From: Rhodospirillales bacterium
GTDB lineage: Bacteria > Pseudomonadota > Alphaproteobacteria > Rhodospirillales > Thalassospiraceae
Assembly (NCBI GenBank): GCA_019634165.1
Contig: JAHQVT010000013.1
Span: 122,125 to 186,124, forward strand
Direction of reading: 5' to 3'
DNA: 64,000 bases
The translations under genes were made by a program, and so were the position numbers. Below, one piece after another: positions 34,075 to 42,676 of the stretch. The number at the start of each line of letters is the position of its first letter. Position 1 is the stretch's first letter. Below the pieces are notes generated by a model. It had not been told where the DNA came from. It ran no database searches and worked only from the letters and a program-made list of their open reading frames with translations.

Positions 34075-35097
34075 ATGACCACGTTTACGAACCGACTATT
34101 GGGTGCGGCTGTTGGTGCGGCTGTCGCACTTGGCGCACATTCGGCCATGGCTGAAATGGCGATCAAATTTTCACTTGATTGGAAATATGAAGGCCCGGCG
34201 GCACCGTATCTTCTGGCCAAGAAGAACGGATATTTTGACGAAGAAGGTCTGGATGTAACCATTGATTCGGGCAACGGATCCGTTGGCGCGATTACCCGTG
34301 TTGCCAGTGGTGCCTATGACGTATCGCTTGCCGATATCAACTCTTTGGTCGAGTTTAATGCTTCGAACCCGGATCGCGCCATGAAGTCGATCTTCATGGT
34401 GTATGATCGCCCGCCTTTCGCGCTGTTCATGCTTAAGAAATCAGGGATCACCAAACCAGAAGACCTGATTGGCAAGACCCTTGGCGCACCGGTATTTGAT
34501 GCATCGCGCAAACTTTATCCGGCATTTGCATCGGCAACCGGCCTTGATCTGGATGCTGTTTCTTGGGAAAGCATGGACCCGCCGCTTCGCGAACCGATGT
34601 TGGTGCGTGGCGATGTGGATGCAATTTCCGGTCACTATTTCACCTCGGTCCTGAATTTACAGGCACAGGGGATCAGCAAAGATGACCTGACCGTTTTCCA
34701 ATACAAAGATTTCGGCATGGATTTCTATGGCAATGGCCTTTTGGCTTCGCCTGAAATGATGGAAGAGCACCCTGAAGAATTGCGCGGCTTCCTGCGCGGT
34801 GTTGTTAAAGGCTGGCGCGCAGCCATTGCCGATCCGGCAGCAGCCATTGCCGCCCTTAAAGAAGTCGATCCGCTGATTGACACCGATCTTGAAATTCAGC
34901 GTCTTCAGATGGCGATTGATGAAAACGTCGTCACCCCGGACACCCTTAAAAACGGTATGGGCCTTGTGAAAACCGATCGTATGGCCAAGGCCATTGATCA
35001 GGTTGCCCTGGCATTTGGCTTTGAGAACAAGCCGACCGTTGGCGATGTCTTTACCGACATCTTTATGCCTGGCGCAGAAGACCGCAAAATCAAGTAA
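34075..35097 (+). CDS. ABC transporter substrate-binding protein (NMT1/THI5-like, SsuA/TauA class)
   Basis: A 340-residue periplasmic receptor with a signal peptide (1-24, ending HSAMA). The mature part starts IKFSLDWKYEGPAAPYLLAKKNGYFDEEGL, the standard first strand and helix of NMT1/THI5 receptors. The Cys-rich motif of ThiY/THI5 is absent, so pyrimidine transport is not indicated. Nitrate, sulfonate, taurine or an aromatic compound remain possible. Start 34075 has AGGAGG upstream. It is the first gene of a three-gene importer, with an intra-operon hairpin after it. Confidence 0.9.
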   Translation: MTTFTNRLLGAAVGAAVALGAHSAMAEMAIKFSLDWKYEGPAAPYLLAKKNGYFDEEGLDVTIDSGNGSVGAITRVASGAYDVSLADINSLVEFNASNPDRAMKSIFMVYDRPPFALFMLKKSGITKPEDLIGKTLGAPVFDASRKLYPAFASATGLDLDAVSWESMDPPLREPMLVRGDVDAISGHYFTSVLNLQAQGISKDDLTVFQYKDFGMDFYGNGLLASPEMMEEHPEELRGFLRGVVKGWRAAIADPAAAIAALKEVDPLIDTDLEIQRLQMAIDENVVTPDTLKNGMGLVKTDRMAKAIDQVALAFGFENKPTVGDVFTDIFMPGAEDRKIK

Positions 35098-35108
35098 GGT
35101 ACTTTGAT

Positions 35109-35135
35109 ATCCGGGGCGGCAACACCGCCCCGGAT
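35109..35135 (+). promoter_or_regulatory. Intra-operon hairpin after the binding-protein gene
   Basis: An 11-bp perfect stem ATCCGGGGCGG/CCGCCCCGGAT with a five-base loop and only a weak TCATTTTG tail. Such hairpins raise receptor mRNA levels over the ATPase and permease genes. Confidence 0.6.
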
Positions 35136-35194
35136 CATTTTGATCCGCCTCTATATAATAAAAACGATCAAGACAAGCAGGGGGAATAACTGCA

Positions 35195-35980
35195 GTGTCT
35201 AAGAGCTTTGTCGAACTCAATGACGTGACACTTCGCTATAGCGAAGGCGATGAACTGGCACTTGAAACCACCAACATGAAGATCGACAAGGGTGAATTTA
35301 TCGCTGTTGTTGGGCCTTCGGGTTGCGGCAAGTCTTCCTTGCTTAAATTGGTTTCCGGCTTGATGCCCCCGTCTGAGGGCACCGTCATTGTTGATAACAA
35401 GGAAGTATCCGGGCCGCTTAAGATTGTTGGCATGGCATTTCAAAACCCGACCCTTTTGCCATGGCGCACAACGCTTGATAACGTTCTTTTGCCGATGGAA
35501 ATCGTCAAACCGCATCGCAACCGTTTGCGCAAACATCGCGCCGAATACGAAGAACGCGCCCGCAAGCTTTTGGCAAGCGTTGGCCTTGAAGGCCATGAAG
35601 ACAAATTTCCATGGGAATTGTCAGGCGGGATGCAGCAACGCGCATCTCTTTGCCGGTCCCTGATCCATGAACCTGATTTGTTGATGCTTGATGAGCCCTT
35701 TGGCGCACTTGATGCCTTCACCCGTGAAGAGCTGTGGGACATTTTGCAAAACCTTTGGATGGTGCGTCCCTTTACCGTCATTCTGGTGACCCATGATTTG
35801 CGCGAGGCGGCCTATCTGGCGGACACCATTTATGTGATGTCCAAACGTCCCGGTAAAATTCTGGTGGAACGTGAAAACGCCCTGCCCCGTCCACGAGATC
35901 AGGAAGTTACCTTTACCCCGCCTTTCATTGATCTTGTCCACGAATTGCGCAGTCACATCCGTGACGTGCGAGAATCTTGA
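35195..35980 (+). CDS. ABC transporter ATP-binding protein (SsuB/TauB class)
   Basis: A 261-residue ATPase starting at a GTG codon with AGGGGG 11 bases upstream. Walker A GPSGCGKSSLL (about 37-47), Q-loop FQNPTLLPWRT, signature LSGGMQQRASLCRSL (about 142-156) and Walker B LLMLDEPFGALD (about 163-174) are all intact. The LPWRT and DEPFGALD forms are typical of the nitrate/sulfonate/taurine importers. It energises the permease encoded 20 bases downstream. Confidence 0.93.
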   Translation: MSKSFVELNDVTLRYSEGDELALETTNMKIDKGEFIAVVGPSGCGKSSLLKLVSGLMPPSEGTVIVDNKEVSGPLKIVGMAFQNPTLLPWRTTLDNVLLPMEIVKPHRNRLRKHRAEYEERARKLLASVGLEGHEDKFPWELSGGMQQRASLCRSLIHEPDLLMLDEPFGALDAFTREELWDILQNLWMVRPFTVILVTHDLREAAYLADTIYVMSKRPGKILVERENALPRPRDQEVTFTPPFIDLVHELRSHIRDVRES

Positions 35981-35999
35981 AAGGGGACGGGCAGATATT

Positions 36000-36770
36000 A
36001 TGAACAAGAAACTCAACCTTTCCAAAGCAGCCCCGTGGCTTAGTGCGATCGGCCTATTCGTCCTGTGGGAATTAATCGTCCGGGTTTTCAACATCCCGCC
36101 CTATGTCCTGCCAACCCCGTCTGAAAGCATCATTGTCGGCTGGCAGTTCCATGAAGCGATTTGGATGCATGCGGTTCATACGCTTTATACAACACTGGCG
36201 GGCTTTGCCATTGCAGTGGTGTTTGGCGTGGTGCTTGGCGCACTTGTTGGATCAAGCCGGGCAATTTATGACGCGGCCAACCCGCTTTTGGTCGGGTTTA
36301 ATTCCGTCCCGAAAGTCGCCCTTGTCCCGGTTCTGGTCATGTGGTTTGGCATTGGCACGGTCCCAGCAATTATCACCGCATTCCTGATTTCGTTCTTCCC
36401 GATTGTTGTCAATGTGGCAACCGGGCTGGCAACGCTTGAACCGGAATTGCGCGATGTTTTACGTTCCCTTGGAGCGACCCGTACGGACATTCTGGTCAAG
36501 GTCGGCTTCCCGCGTGCAATGCCGTATTTCTTTGCATCGCTTAAAGTTGCCATCACCCTTGCCTTTGTCGGATCGGTCATTTCCGAAACGGTAGCATCCA
36601 ATGTTGGCGTTGGTTATCTGATGCTTTCGGCATCGTCAAAATTCAACATGCCGCTGGTGTTTGCCGGACTTCTGGTGATCGCGGTGATGGGGATTGCGAT
36701 GTATGAAATCTTTAACGTGATCGAACGCCGTTCGACCAAATGGGCCAATCGCGGCAATCAGACCGTTTAA
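36000..36770 (+). CDS. ABC transporter permease (SsuC/TauC class)
   Basis: A 256-residue inner-membrane protein with about six hydrophobic helices. The EAA loop lies near residues 150-170 (LRDVLRSLGATRTDILVKVGFPRAMPYF). Start 36000 has AAGGGG upstream; the frame is open for 43 more codons inside the ATPase gene. It completes the importer and is followed by a strong terminator. Confidence 0.93.
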   Translation: MNKKLNLSKAAPWLSAIGLFVLWELIVRVFNIPPYVLPTPSESIIVGWQFHEAIWMHAVHTLYTTLAGFAIAVVFGVVLGALVGSSRAIYDAANPLLVGFNSVPKVALVPVLVMWFGIGTVPAIITAFLISFFPIVVNVATGLATLEPELRDVLRSLGATRTDILVKVGFPRAMPYFFASLKVAITLAFVGSVISETVASNVGVGYLMLSASSKFNMPLVFAGLLVIAVMGIAMYEIFNVIERRSTKWANRGNQTV

Positions 36771-36799
36771 GAAATTCCGATCCAATCAATCCAAACAGT

Positions 36800-36828
36800 A
36801 AAAGGCCGGGCATTATGCCCGGCCTTTT
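36800..36828. terminator. Bidirectional terminator between the ABC importer and DLH
   Basis: A stem of 14 bp, AAAAGGCCGGGCAT/ATGCCCGGCCTTTT, with almost no loop and T/A runs on both ends. It lies between convergent genes. Confidence 0.88.
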
Positions 36829-36857
36829 GCGTTAAGCACAAAACGTTTGCTGTCAGG

Positions 36858-37688
36858 CTATGCTTTGTTCAGATGGTATTTAAAGAACGCCATGGTGCGT
36901 TCCCATGCCTTCATCGCATCTTCGCTGTCATAGCGCCCACCCGTCGGATTGGCGAAGGCATGATCGGCGTCATACCAGTAGAATTTATAAAGCGACTTGC
37001 CCCCGATCCGTAAGGACCGTTCAAAGCCATCAACCATTTCCTTGTTGATGCTTTTATCAAGGGTTCCGAAATGCCCCATCAATGGTGCATTCAAGGTCGC
37101 AACCTGTTCGGGGGTCTTTTTGACATTGCCGTAATAGACCACAGCTGCATCAACATCGGTTGCAAGTGCAGTGTTAAGCGACCAACCACCACCAAAGCAC
37201 CACCCAACTGAACCCACCTTGCCTGTTGAGTCCTTATGGTTTTTCAGGAATTCGACTGATGACTGCAATTTGCGCGTTGCTGCAACCGGGTCCATCCCCG
37301 ACATCAAGGCACGCGCACCATCAGGCGTTGTTGCCGGTGGTTGACCATATAAATCGACAGCAAGGGCGATATAGCCCTGCTTGGCATATTCGGCGGCAAC
37401 CGCACGGATATGATCGTTCAGCCCCCACCATTCATGGATCAGAATGACGGTCGGTGCGGGCAATGTTGCCGGCATGGCGATTTCGGCCACCATGCTCTCA
37501 CCTTCTGGCGTTGTTATGGTGACTTTATCGAGCATCGATCCCGCCGCATGGGCCAGCATCGGGTCGGCAAGAATAACAGCAAGTGGCAGCGCAACAGCAC
37601 CTTTGAGAAACAGTCGGCGATCTTCGTCGGTTGCCTTGGGTGGCGGACCGAGATGTTCGTTGGAACCACATCCATCAAGCGTACACAT
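36858..37688 (-). CDS. Dienelactone hydrolase family protein, probably exported by Tat
   Basis: A 276-residue alpha/beta hydrolase. The nucleophile is the Cys of GWCFGGGW, and the His lies in DADHAFANP, as in carboxymethylenebutenolidase. A N-terminal stretch of about 22 residues with three Cys/Gly-rich positions precedes DRRLFLKGAVALPLAV, a twin-arginine-like signal with cleavage near AHAAG. It probably acts on lactones or esters in the periplasm. Start 37688 has GGAGG seven bases upstream. It is monocistronic. Confidence 0.85.
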   Translation of the reverse strand: MCTLDGCGSNEHLGPPPKATDEDRRLFLKGAVALPLAVILADPMLAHAAGSMLDKVTITTPEGESMVAEIAMPATLPAPTVILIHEWWGLNDHIRAVAAEYAKQGYIALAVDLYGQPPATTPDGARALMSGMDPVAATRKLQSSVEFLKNHKDSTGKVGSVGWCFGGGWSLNTALATDVDAAVVYYGNVKKTPEQVATLNAPLMGHFGTLDKSINKEMVDGFERSLRIGGKSLYKFYWYDADHAFANPTGGRYDSEDAMKAWERTMAFFKYHLNKA

Positions 37689-37944
37689 GTTCAAGCCTCC
37701 TCTGATTCTTGTTTGTTAGATTTCTATCATTTGCGACGACGCACCAGTTTGGCAAATGACAATCCTGTCATCCGCTTTCAATCTACCATATTTAGTGCCG
37801 TCTCGTTCTTTACGTCGCCGCGCCTCATTAAGATCAAGAAGTAAGATCAAGAAAAGAGACACCTTTCAAAAAACTGCTGCTTGCGAATGCGCCCCTCTCC
37901 TGATTTAACAGGGTAATATAACGCTATTGCTGCAAGGAAATATC

Positions 37945-38559
37945 ATGCGTGACATCGAAACTGTTCTATTTGACCTTGGGGGTGTTTTGGTCGATTGGGA
38001 CCCACGCCATCTATATCGCAAGGTCTTCGATGACCCGGCTGAAATGGAAAAGTTCCTCAACGAAGTTTGTCATCCGCATTGGAACTTCCTGCATGATAAG
38101 GGTGCGCTAAGCTTTGCCAATTCGATCCCGGATTTGCAGCATCGCTATCCGCATTATCATGACCAGATTGCCGCATGGCAGGACCGCTGGCCCGAAATGA
38201 TGAAAAGTGCGATTGAACGCACGGTCGGCATTCTTGAAGATTTGAAAACACGCAAGAAAGTCCGCCTGTTCGCACTGACCAATTGGTCGGCGGAAACTTG
38301 GCCACATGCGTTGGAACGGTTTGAATTTCTGGACCATTTCGAAGGTATTTTGGTATCTGGTCAGGAAAAACTCGCCAAACCTGATCCGCGGATATTTGAT
38401 CTGGTCTGCGCACGGTTCAAATTGAACCCACGCGAAACCCTGTTTATCGATGACAGCGAAAAGAACATCCAGCAGGCGCGTGAAATGGGCTTTCACACCC
38501 ATTGGTTCCGCGATCCGATCAAATTGCAGCGTGAACTGATTGAAGATCGTTTATTCTAA
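37945..38559 (+). CDS. HAD-IA family phosphatase (YihX/haloacid dehalogenase-like)
   Basis: A 204-residue HAD enzyme. Motif I is FDLGGVLVDWD (about 8-18), motif II ALTNWS, the motif III Lys lies in EKLAKPDPRIF and motif IV is FIDDSEKNI. The Asp-Leu-Gly-Gly-Val-Leu version of motif I is that of YihX-type sugar-phosphate phosphatases, which keep Asp and Gly in the first motif. Start 37945 has AAGGAA upstream. A terminator follows. Confidence 0.87.
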   Translation: MRDIETVLFDLGGVLVDWDPRHLYRKVFDDPAEMEKFLNEVCHPHWNFLHDKGALSFANSIPDLQHRYPHYHDQIAAWQDRWPEMMKSAIERTVGILEDLKTRKKVRLFALTNWSAETWPHALERFEFLDHFEGILVSGQEKLAKPDPRIFDLVCARFKLNPRETLFIDDSEKNIQQAREMGFHTHWFRDPIKLQRELIEDRLF

Positions 38560-38582
38560 GACAAGCAGACATGCGACACACC

Positions 38583-38612
38583 AAAGGGCACCTTGATCGG
38601 TGCCCTTTTTCG
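38583..38612 (+). terminator. Terminator after the HAD gene
   Basis: A stem of 10 bp, AAAGGGCACC/GGTGCCCTTT, with a six-base loop and five T on the plus strand. The convergent SRPBCC gene ends 22 bases away and may share it. Confidence 0.85.
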
Positions 38613-38633
38613 TAAGATCACCCCTACTGGGGG

Positions 38634-39110
38634 TTATTGGCGGGGTTTGCGCAGATAATTGCCAAAACATTCGCCAAAGACAAATTCCCACCCCGAAAGA
38701 TAGCCTTCCCTTAAGGTCGGTGCAATCTCGCCCAGATTTTCCCATGCCTTATGCTCAAGCCGGATGACACAACGACCAAAGTCATTCAGATCAAAGGACA
38801 CATCAATCAGGGTAAAGTCGCCCACACTCCATCCCGGATGCCAGGTAAAGGAAAGATGTTCACCAAGATGCCAGCTTCGAACCCGGCCCCAACTGATGTC
38901 GTCCTTGCCCTTGACCCTCTCGATGATTTCCCCGCCGATACCGCTGTTCATTTCAACGGCAAGACAATCCTTCTTGGACAAGGAATGACTATCGGTTGGC
39001 CACCAGTCACCAAATCCCTTGGTGAAGGCATCAAATGCATCGTCTGGATCAATTGCCACGGTCAATTCAAAGCGGATCGGGGCAAGTTCAGGATTCTTAA
39101 GCGGCGTCAC
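38634..39110 (-). CDS. SRPBCC/AHSA1-type protein
   Basis: A 158-residue protein of the START-like AHSA1 fold: a first strand RFELTVAIDPDDAFDAFT, a helix ending in FGDWWP, then GGEIIERV, SFTWHPGW and a C-terminal helix GWEFVFGECFGNYLR. These proteins bind ligands or partners and have no fixed reaction. A start at GTG 39110 is proposed because GGGA lies upstream and the frame before it overlaps the HAD gene. The overlap of 14 bases with that gene indicates coupling. Confidence 0.8.
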   Translation of the reverse strand: MTPLKNPELAPIRFELTVAIDPDDAFDAFTKGFGDWWPTDSHSLSKKDCLAVEMNSGIGGEIIERVKGKDDISWGRVRSWHLGEHLSFTWHPGWSVGDFTLIDVSFDLNDFGRCVIRLEHKAWENLGEIAPTLREGYLSGWEFVFGECFGNYLRKPRQ

Positions 39111-39795
39111 GGTTGATTTCCCAAATCTTGTCGAGAACAAAGGCAAGTTCATCAAAATGGCTGATGACGGCATGCGCACCGGATGAATGCAGCCTATCAA
39201 CGTTATGATAGCCCCAATCCACCCCAATGGCGATCATTCCCGCGGCACGACCCATTTCGATATCATAGCTGGTATCGCCGACAATCACCGCGTTGGGCGC
39301 ATCAACCCCGGTTTCTTCAAGGGCGGCCATCAACATCGCCGGATTGGGTTTTGACGGATGATTATCGCAAGTCTGCAAGGTCACAAAGCGACCTTCAAGT
39401 TCGTTCCGTGCCAAAACCGCATCCAGCCCACGGCGTGCCTTGCCGGTCGCCACACCACTAAGCCATTGGCGTCGATCAATTTCGCCAAGAACTTCACGCA
39501 CACCGGGGAAAAGCGGCTCGTGGAAATCTGGCGTTTGGCGCAACGCAAAGAACGCGCTTTTATAGGCCGCAGTCACGGCCTCGATCAGATCATCACCAAT
39601 GCGATTTGGTGCCGCCAGCTTTGATATGGCTTCGGGCAGACTTAGACCAATGATTGTGCGTGTATTTTCAAGTCCGGGGCAGTCCAGCCCATTTTCGGAA
39701 AACGCATGATCCATGCAATGCGCAATCGCATGCTGGCTATCAACAAGGGTGCCGTCACAATCAAATATAACAAGTCTAAGCGGGTCGCTGGTCAT
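39097..39795 (-). CDS. HAD-IA hydrolase (phosphoglycolate-phosphatase-like)
   Basis: A 232-residue HAD enzyme with IFDCDGTLVDSQ (about 9-20), motif II GVATGKARRG, the Lys in SKPNPAML and motif IV VGDTSYDIEMG. It belongs to the Gph-like group usually found next to rluC and the ATP12 gene in alphaproteobacteria. A cap domain lies between motifs I and II. Here rluC is upstream but separated by a small plus-strand gene. Confidence 0.88.
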   Translation of the reverse strand: MTSDPLRLVIFDCDGTLVDSQHAIAHCMDHAFSENGLDCPGLENTRTIIGLSLPEAISKLAAPNRIGDDLIEAVTAAYKSAFFALRQTPDFHEPLFPGVREVLGEIDRRQWLSGVATGKARRGLDAVLARNELEGRFVTLQTCDNHPSKPNPAMLMAALEETGVDAPNAVIVGDTSYDIEMGRAAGMIAIGVDWGYHNVDRLHSSGAHAVISHFDELAFVLDKIWEINRDAA

Positions 39796-39995
39796 GTAGG
39801 GTCTTTCATCCAGATTTTAAGAAAACAGAACCTAATCCATAGGGATTTAAAGATCGAGTCTCTCGCAGTTGTAAAATCATCAGTTTTTGTGCTTTGCGGG
39901 AAGCAACAGAAACCACAAGTGAATTTTGTATTACTTTTCGCAACCATAACGCTGCGCTATAATGAGGGTCTGGCCTTTAACAAAGGAGGCATAAG

Positions 39996-40271
39996 ATGCT
40001 TACACTTCGCGACTGCATCGACTTCAGTGACCTCTCTGAGGAGGAAGTGCTTGCTATTGCCGAATGTGAGCACATACCGCTTTTGACCGCATTGGAGGAA
40101 GGTGAAAGCATGGTACATACCAAGAGTGGTCGCAAACGTCTTGCGATCATGATCAAGGGTCAGGCCGAAATGTGTGAACGCACAGGCAATACGGTTCATG
40201 CCCGCCATTTGAACCGTGTCTATAAAGCTTTCATGAACCGTTTCGAAAAGGAAAAAAATATCAACTGCTAG
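39996..40271 (+). CDS. Small conserved-looking hypothetical protein (91 aa)
   Basis: A 91-residue soluble acidic-to-basic protein. AAAGGAGG lies 7 bases before ATG 39996, so translation is likely strong. It is largely helical, with LSEEEVLAIAECEHIPLLTALEEGES followed by a basic second half (KSGRKRLAIMIKGQAEMCER) and NRVYKAFMNRFEKEK. I do not recognise a family. It stands between the HAD and rluC genes on the opposite strand, with its own terminator. Confidence 0.6.
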   Translation: MLTLRDCIDFSDLSEEEVLAIAECEHIPLLTALEEGESMVHTKSGRKRLAIMIKGQAEMCERTGNTVHARHLNRVYKAFMNRFEKEKNINC

Positions 40272-40316
40272 ACATGTCACCCAATGCCTTTTGGATTTGA
40301 CCTCTGACAGGGACGA

Positions 40317-40346
40317 AAAAGCCGACGCACTGCGTCGGCTTTTCGC
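40317..40346. terminator. Bidirectional terminator
   Basis: Stem AAAGCCGACGCA/TGCGTCGGCTTT with a tiny loop. It serves the 91-residue gene and the convergent rluC. Confidence 0.85.
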
Positions 40347-40372
40347 GTTTTAACGGCAATTTCAAACCGGCG

Positions 40373-41473
40373 TTATCTTTTACGCAGACGCGACGGTTTT
40401 GCCTTTGGTTTTGGCTTTTCTTCCTTTTCCCGATGAATTTCCGGGGTCAGGAATTTGGTCGGCGTTTTCGGATCAAAATTCAGCGCCTTGAGACTTTCGG
40501 CAAAATGCTCTGGCACGGGTGCTTCGATGACAACGCGATGTCCCGTCACGGGGTGCGGGAAGTCAATTGCACGCGCATGCAAATGCATCTGTTTGGACAA
40601 GCCATCCTGGAATGCTTTTGCCCCGCCATATTTACCATCGCCCAAGATCGGACATTCCATTGCTTCGCAGTGAACGCGAAGCTGATGGGTACGGCCCGTT
40701 AAGGGTGACAAGGCCAGCCAAGCCGCCCGACGGCCAGCACGGTGGAGCTGACGGTAAACGGTCTGGGCTGATTTGCCCTGCTTTTCGTCAATGACCATTT
40801 TCTCCCCACCCTTGCCCGACAGCTTTGCCAGCGGCGCATCAATCAGGCCTTCGCGTTCTTGCGGCGCACCGCACACGATTGCCCAATAAAGCTTGCGGGT
40901 GGATTTGTCTTTAAATGCCTTGGTCAGCGCATGAGCAGCCGATGCCGAACGGGCCAGAAGCAAAACACCACTGGTATCTTTATCCAGACGGTGAACAAGC
41001 TTTGGGCGTTCTTTGCTATCAAGTTTCAGCGCATCAAGCATCCCGTCGATATGCAAGGATGTGTTGGTCCCGCCCTGCACAGCCAAGCCCGCAGGTTTAT
41101 TTATCGCCATGACGACTTCGTCATAGAAAAGGACGGAATCACGTAGTGCCTGAAGTTCTGCTTCGCTGGCATCGGACTTTGCCGGACCAGCATGTTTGCG
41201 CTGCTGGACTTCGGATGGATCATAAGACCCATCTTTTGACCATGGCTCCTGACCGCCACCGGACATAACCGGCACCGGCGGGACACGGATTTCCTGCCCC
41301 GGTTCAACACGCTGATTTGCCTTGGCACGTTTGCCATCGACACGGATTTGACCGCCGCGCAGGAACTTTTGAACCTGCCCAAAAGTAAATTCAGGACAGT
41401 TGCGCTTAAACCAACGATCAAGCCGAATATCAGCTTCATCAGCCTTGACCTTGCGCAGAGTGACGCCACTCAT
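40373..41473 (-). CDS. rluC: 23S rRNA pseudouridine synthase (RluC/RluD family)
   Basis: Isomerises uridine to pseudouridine in rRNA. The 366-residue protein has an N-terminal S4 domain (about 15-75: IRLDRWFKRNCPEF, VQKFLRGGQIRVDGKR). The catalytic domain has HRLDKDTSGVLLLAR, whose Asp is the catalytic residue, and LTGRTHQLRVH. A long basic tail (EKPKPKAKPSRLRKR) ends the protein. The start overlaps the crcB stop by four bases (ATGA). In relatives rluC lies in the rarA-crcB-rluC-HAD-ATP12 series, largely kept here. Confidence 0.92.
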   Translation of the reverse strand: MSGVTLRKVKADEADIRLDRWFKRNCPEFTFGQVQKFLRGGQIRVDGKRAKANQRVEPGQEIRVPPVPVMSGGGQEPWSKDGSYDPSEVQQRKHAGPAKSDASEAELQALRDSVLFYDEVVMAINKPAGLAVQGGTNTSLHIDGMLDALKLDSKERPKLVHRLDKDTSGVLLLARSASAAHALTKAFKDKSTRKLYWAIVCGAPQEREGLIDAPLAKLSGKGGEKMVIDEKQGKSAQTVYRQLHRAGRRAAWLALSPLTGRTHQLRVHCEAMECPILGDGKYGGAKAFQDGLSKQMHLHARAIDFPHPVTGHRVVIEAPVPEHFAESLKALNFDPKTPTKFLTPEIHREKEEKPKPKAKPSRLRKR

Positions 41474-41862
41474 TGCAGAATACCCCTTACCAGCGCAATC
41501 GCGCCAAACAATGCTGAGATACCAACCACGACAGAACCAATCACATACAGGGCAGCTATGCCCATATTGCCCCGTTCATATAGGGTCGCGACATCCAGCG
41601 AAAAAGTCGAAAAAGTTGTAAATGCCCCAAGAAAACCGGTCACAAGAAGTGCGCGCATCTCAGGCCCGATAGAAAGTTTAAGGGCCGAGACTTCGATCAG
41701 CACCCCCATCAGGAACGAACCAACGATATTGACCGTCAAGGTTCCCCAGGGAAATCCACTGCCCAGCATAGAGCCCATCATAACCGACACACTGTAACGT
41801 GCGATGGCACCGATGGCGCCGCCCAAGGCAATGGAAGCGATTAACAACGGTGAAAATTGCAT
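41470..41862 (-). CDS. crcB: Fluoride ion channel CrcB/FluC
   Basis: A small dual-topology fluoride exporter in the inner membrane. The 130-residue protein has four hydrophobic helices, the GGAIGAIARYSVS start, PWGTLTVNIVGSFLMG (the N of the pore Asn motif) and FLGAFTTFSTFSLD (the Phe/Ser fluoride track). The gene is translationally coupled to rluC. I do not see a fluoride riboswitch in its leader. Confidence 0.94.
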   Translation of the reverse strand: MQFSPLLIASIALGGAIGAIARYSVSVMMGSMLGSGFPWGTLTVNIVGSFLMGVLIEVSALKLSIGPEMRALLVTGFLGAFTTFSTFSLDVATLYERGNMGIAALYVIGSVVVGISALFGAIALVRGILQ

Positions 41863-42026
41863 GGCGCGGAACCTATTCTTTCAAAGATCAAAAGTCACGT
41901 GTGAAAACAACATGGGGCCAAGGCAATAACAGGGACTTAAACCAACCGAAGCCTGATCGCAAATTCGATCCGCTATCAGACCTTAATATACACGTATTTT
42001 CAATTGGCTAAGTTTGGTCCGAAAAC

Positions 42027-42554
42027 CTATTGCCCCATTCTTGAAACCACATCGGCAATCCAAGAACGGGTGCGCTTTTCATTCTGCTTAAGATCATCTC
42101 TACCGTAAACCGATTGGGCAAACAGGCAGAAGGTCACCTCATTGCCGGTTTTTGGCAAAATAAGTTCGACTTCAACCCAGTCGGGAAAATGGAAAATAGG
42201 ACTGCGTGCGAGAAAATACAGTCTGCCAGATTTTGCGCCGCTGGCACCGCGCATCAAGGTCATGCCGTGTGCCGGTGCGGTTTCAATCAAAAGGTCGGCC
42301 AATGTCGACGCGGCCGCTTCAAACACCGGGCTTTTCATATGCCGGTGGGTTTTGGGTGCCAATCGATCTGGACATGCGATGAAGAAATTGCTGCTTTTGG
42401 GTACATCTGCATCGGGTGCAAATGTGTAATTGGGCGGATCACCCGCAGGCAACATATGATCAATCAAGCCGGTAAAGCGCACGACCACAAAAATCCCGAC
42501 CAGTACGAGAAGTCCCCAAATAGCAACCATCGCAAACCGTTTCAATTGCGCCAC
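42027..42554 (-). CDS. DUF1499 domain-containing membrane-anchored protein
   Basis: A 175-residue protein with one N-terminal helix (about 8-28) and a periplasmic domain. LYFLARSPIFHFPDWVEVEL followed by FCLFAQSVYGRDDLKQNEKR fits the DUF1499 pattern (x-AxSRxGxxDxGxNxxR). Family activity is unknown. It is separate from crcB (164 bases) and carries its own start context. Confidence 0.7.
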   Translation of the reverse strand: MAQLKRFAMVAIWGLLVLVGIFVVVRFTGLIDHMLPAGDPPNYTFAPDADVPKSSNFFIACPDRLAPKTHRHMKSPVFEAAASTLADLLIETAPAHGMTLMRGASGAKSGRLYFLARSPIFHFPDWVEVELILPKTGNEVTFCLFAQSVYGRDDLKQNEKRTRSWIADVVSRMGQ

Positions 42555-42676
42555 CTACTTCTTTGCTTCTTGCGACCCGGTCTGACAAGAATGCGCCGCA
42601 CTTAACTATATATCATTATGCAAGCAGGCGAGATGTGCGTTTTTTTGGCCGCCAACCCCAATTTTAATTTTCTTGA

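Noticed and set aside
41863..42026. Possible fluoride riboswitch before crcB
   Set aside because: The leader lacks the conserved fluoride-aptamer segments and shows no matching stem order.
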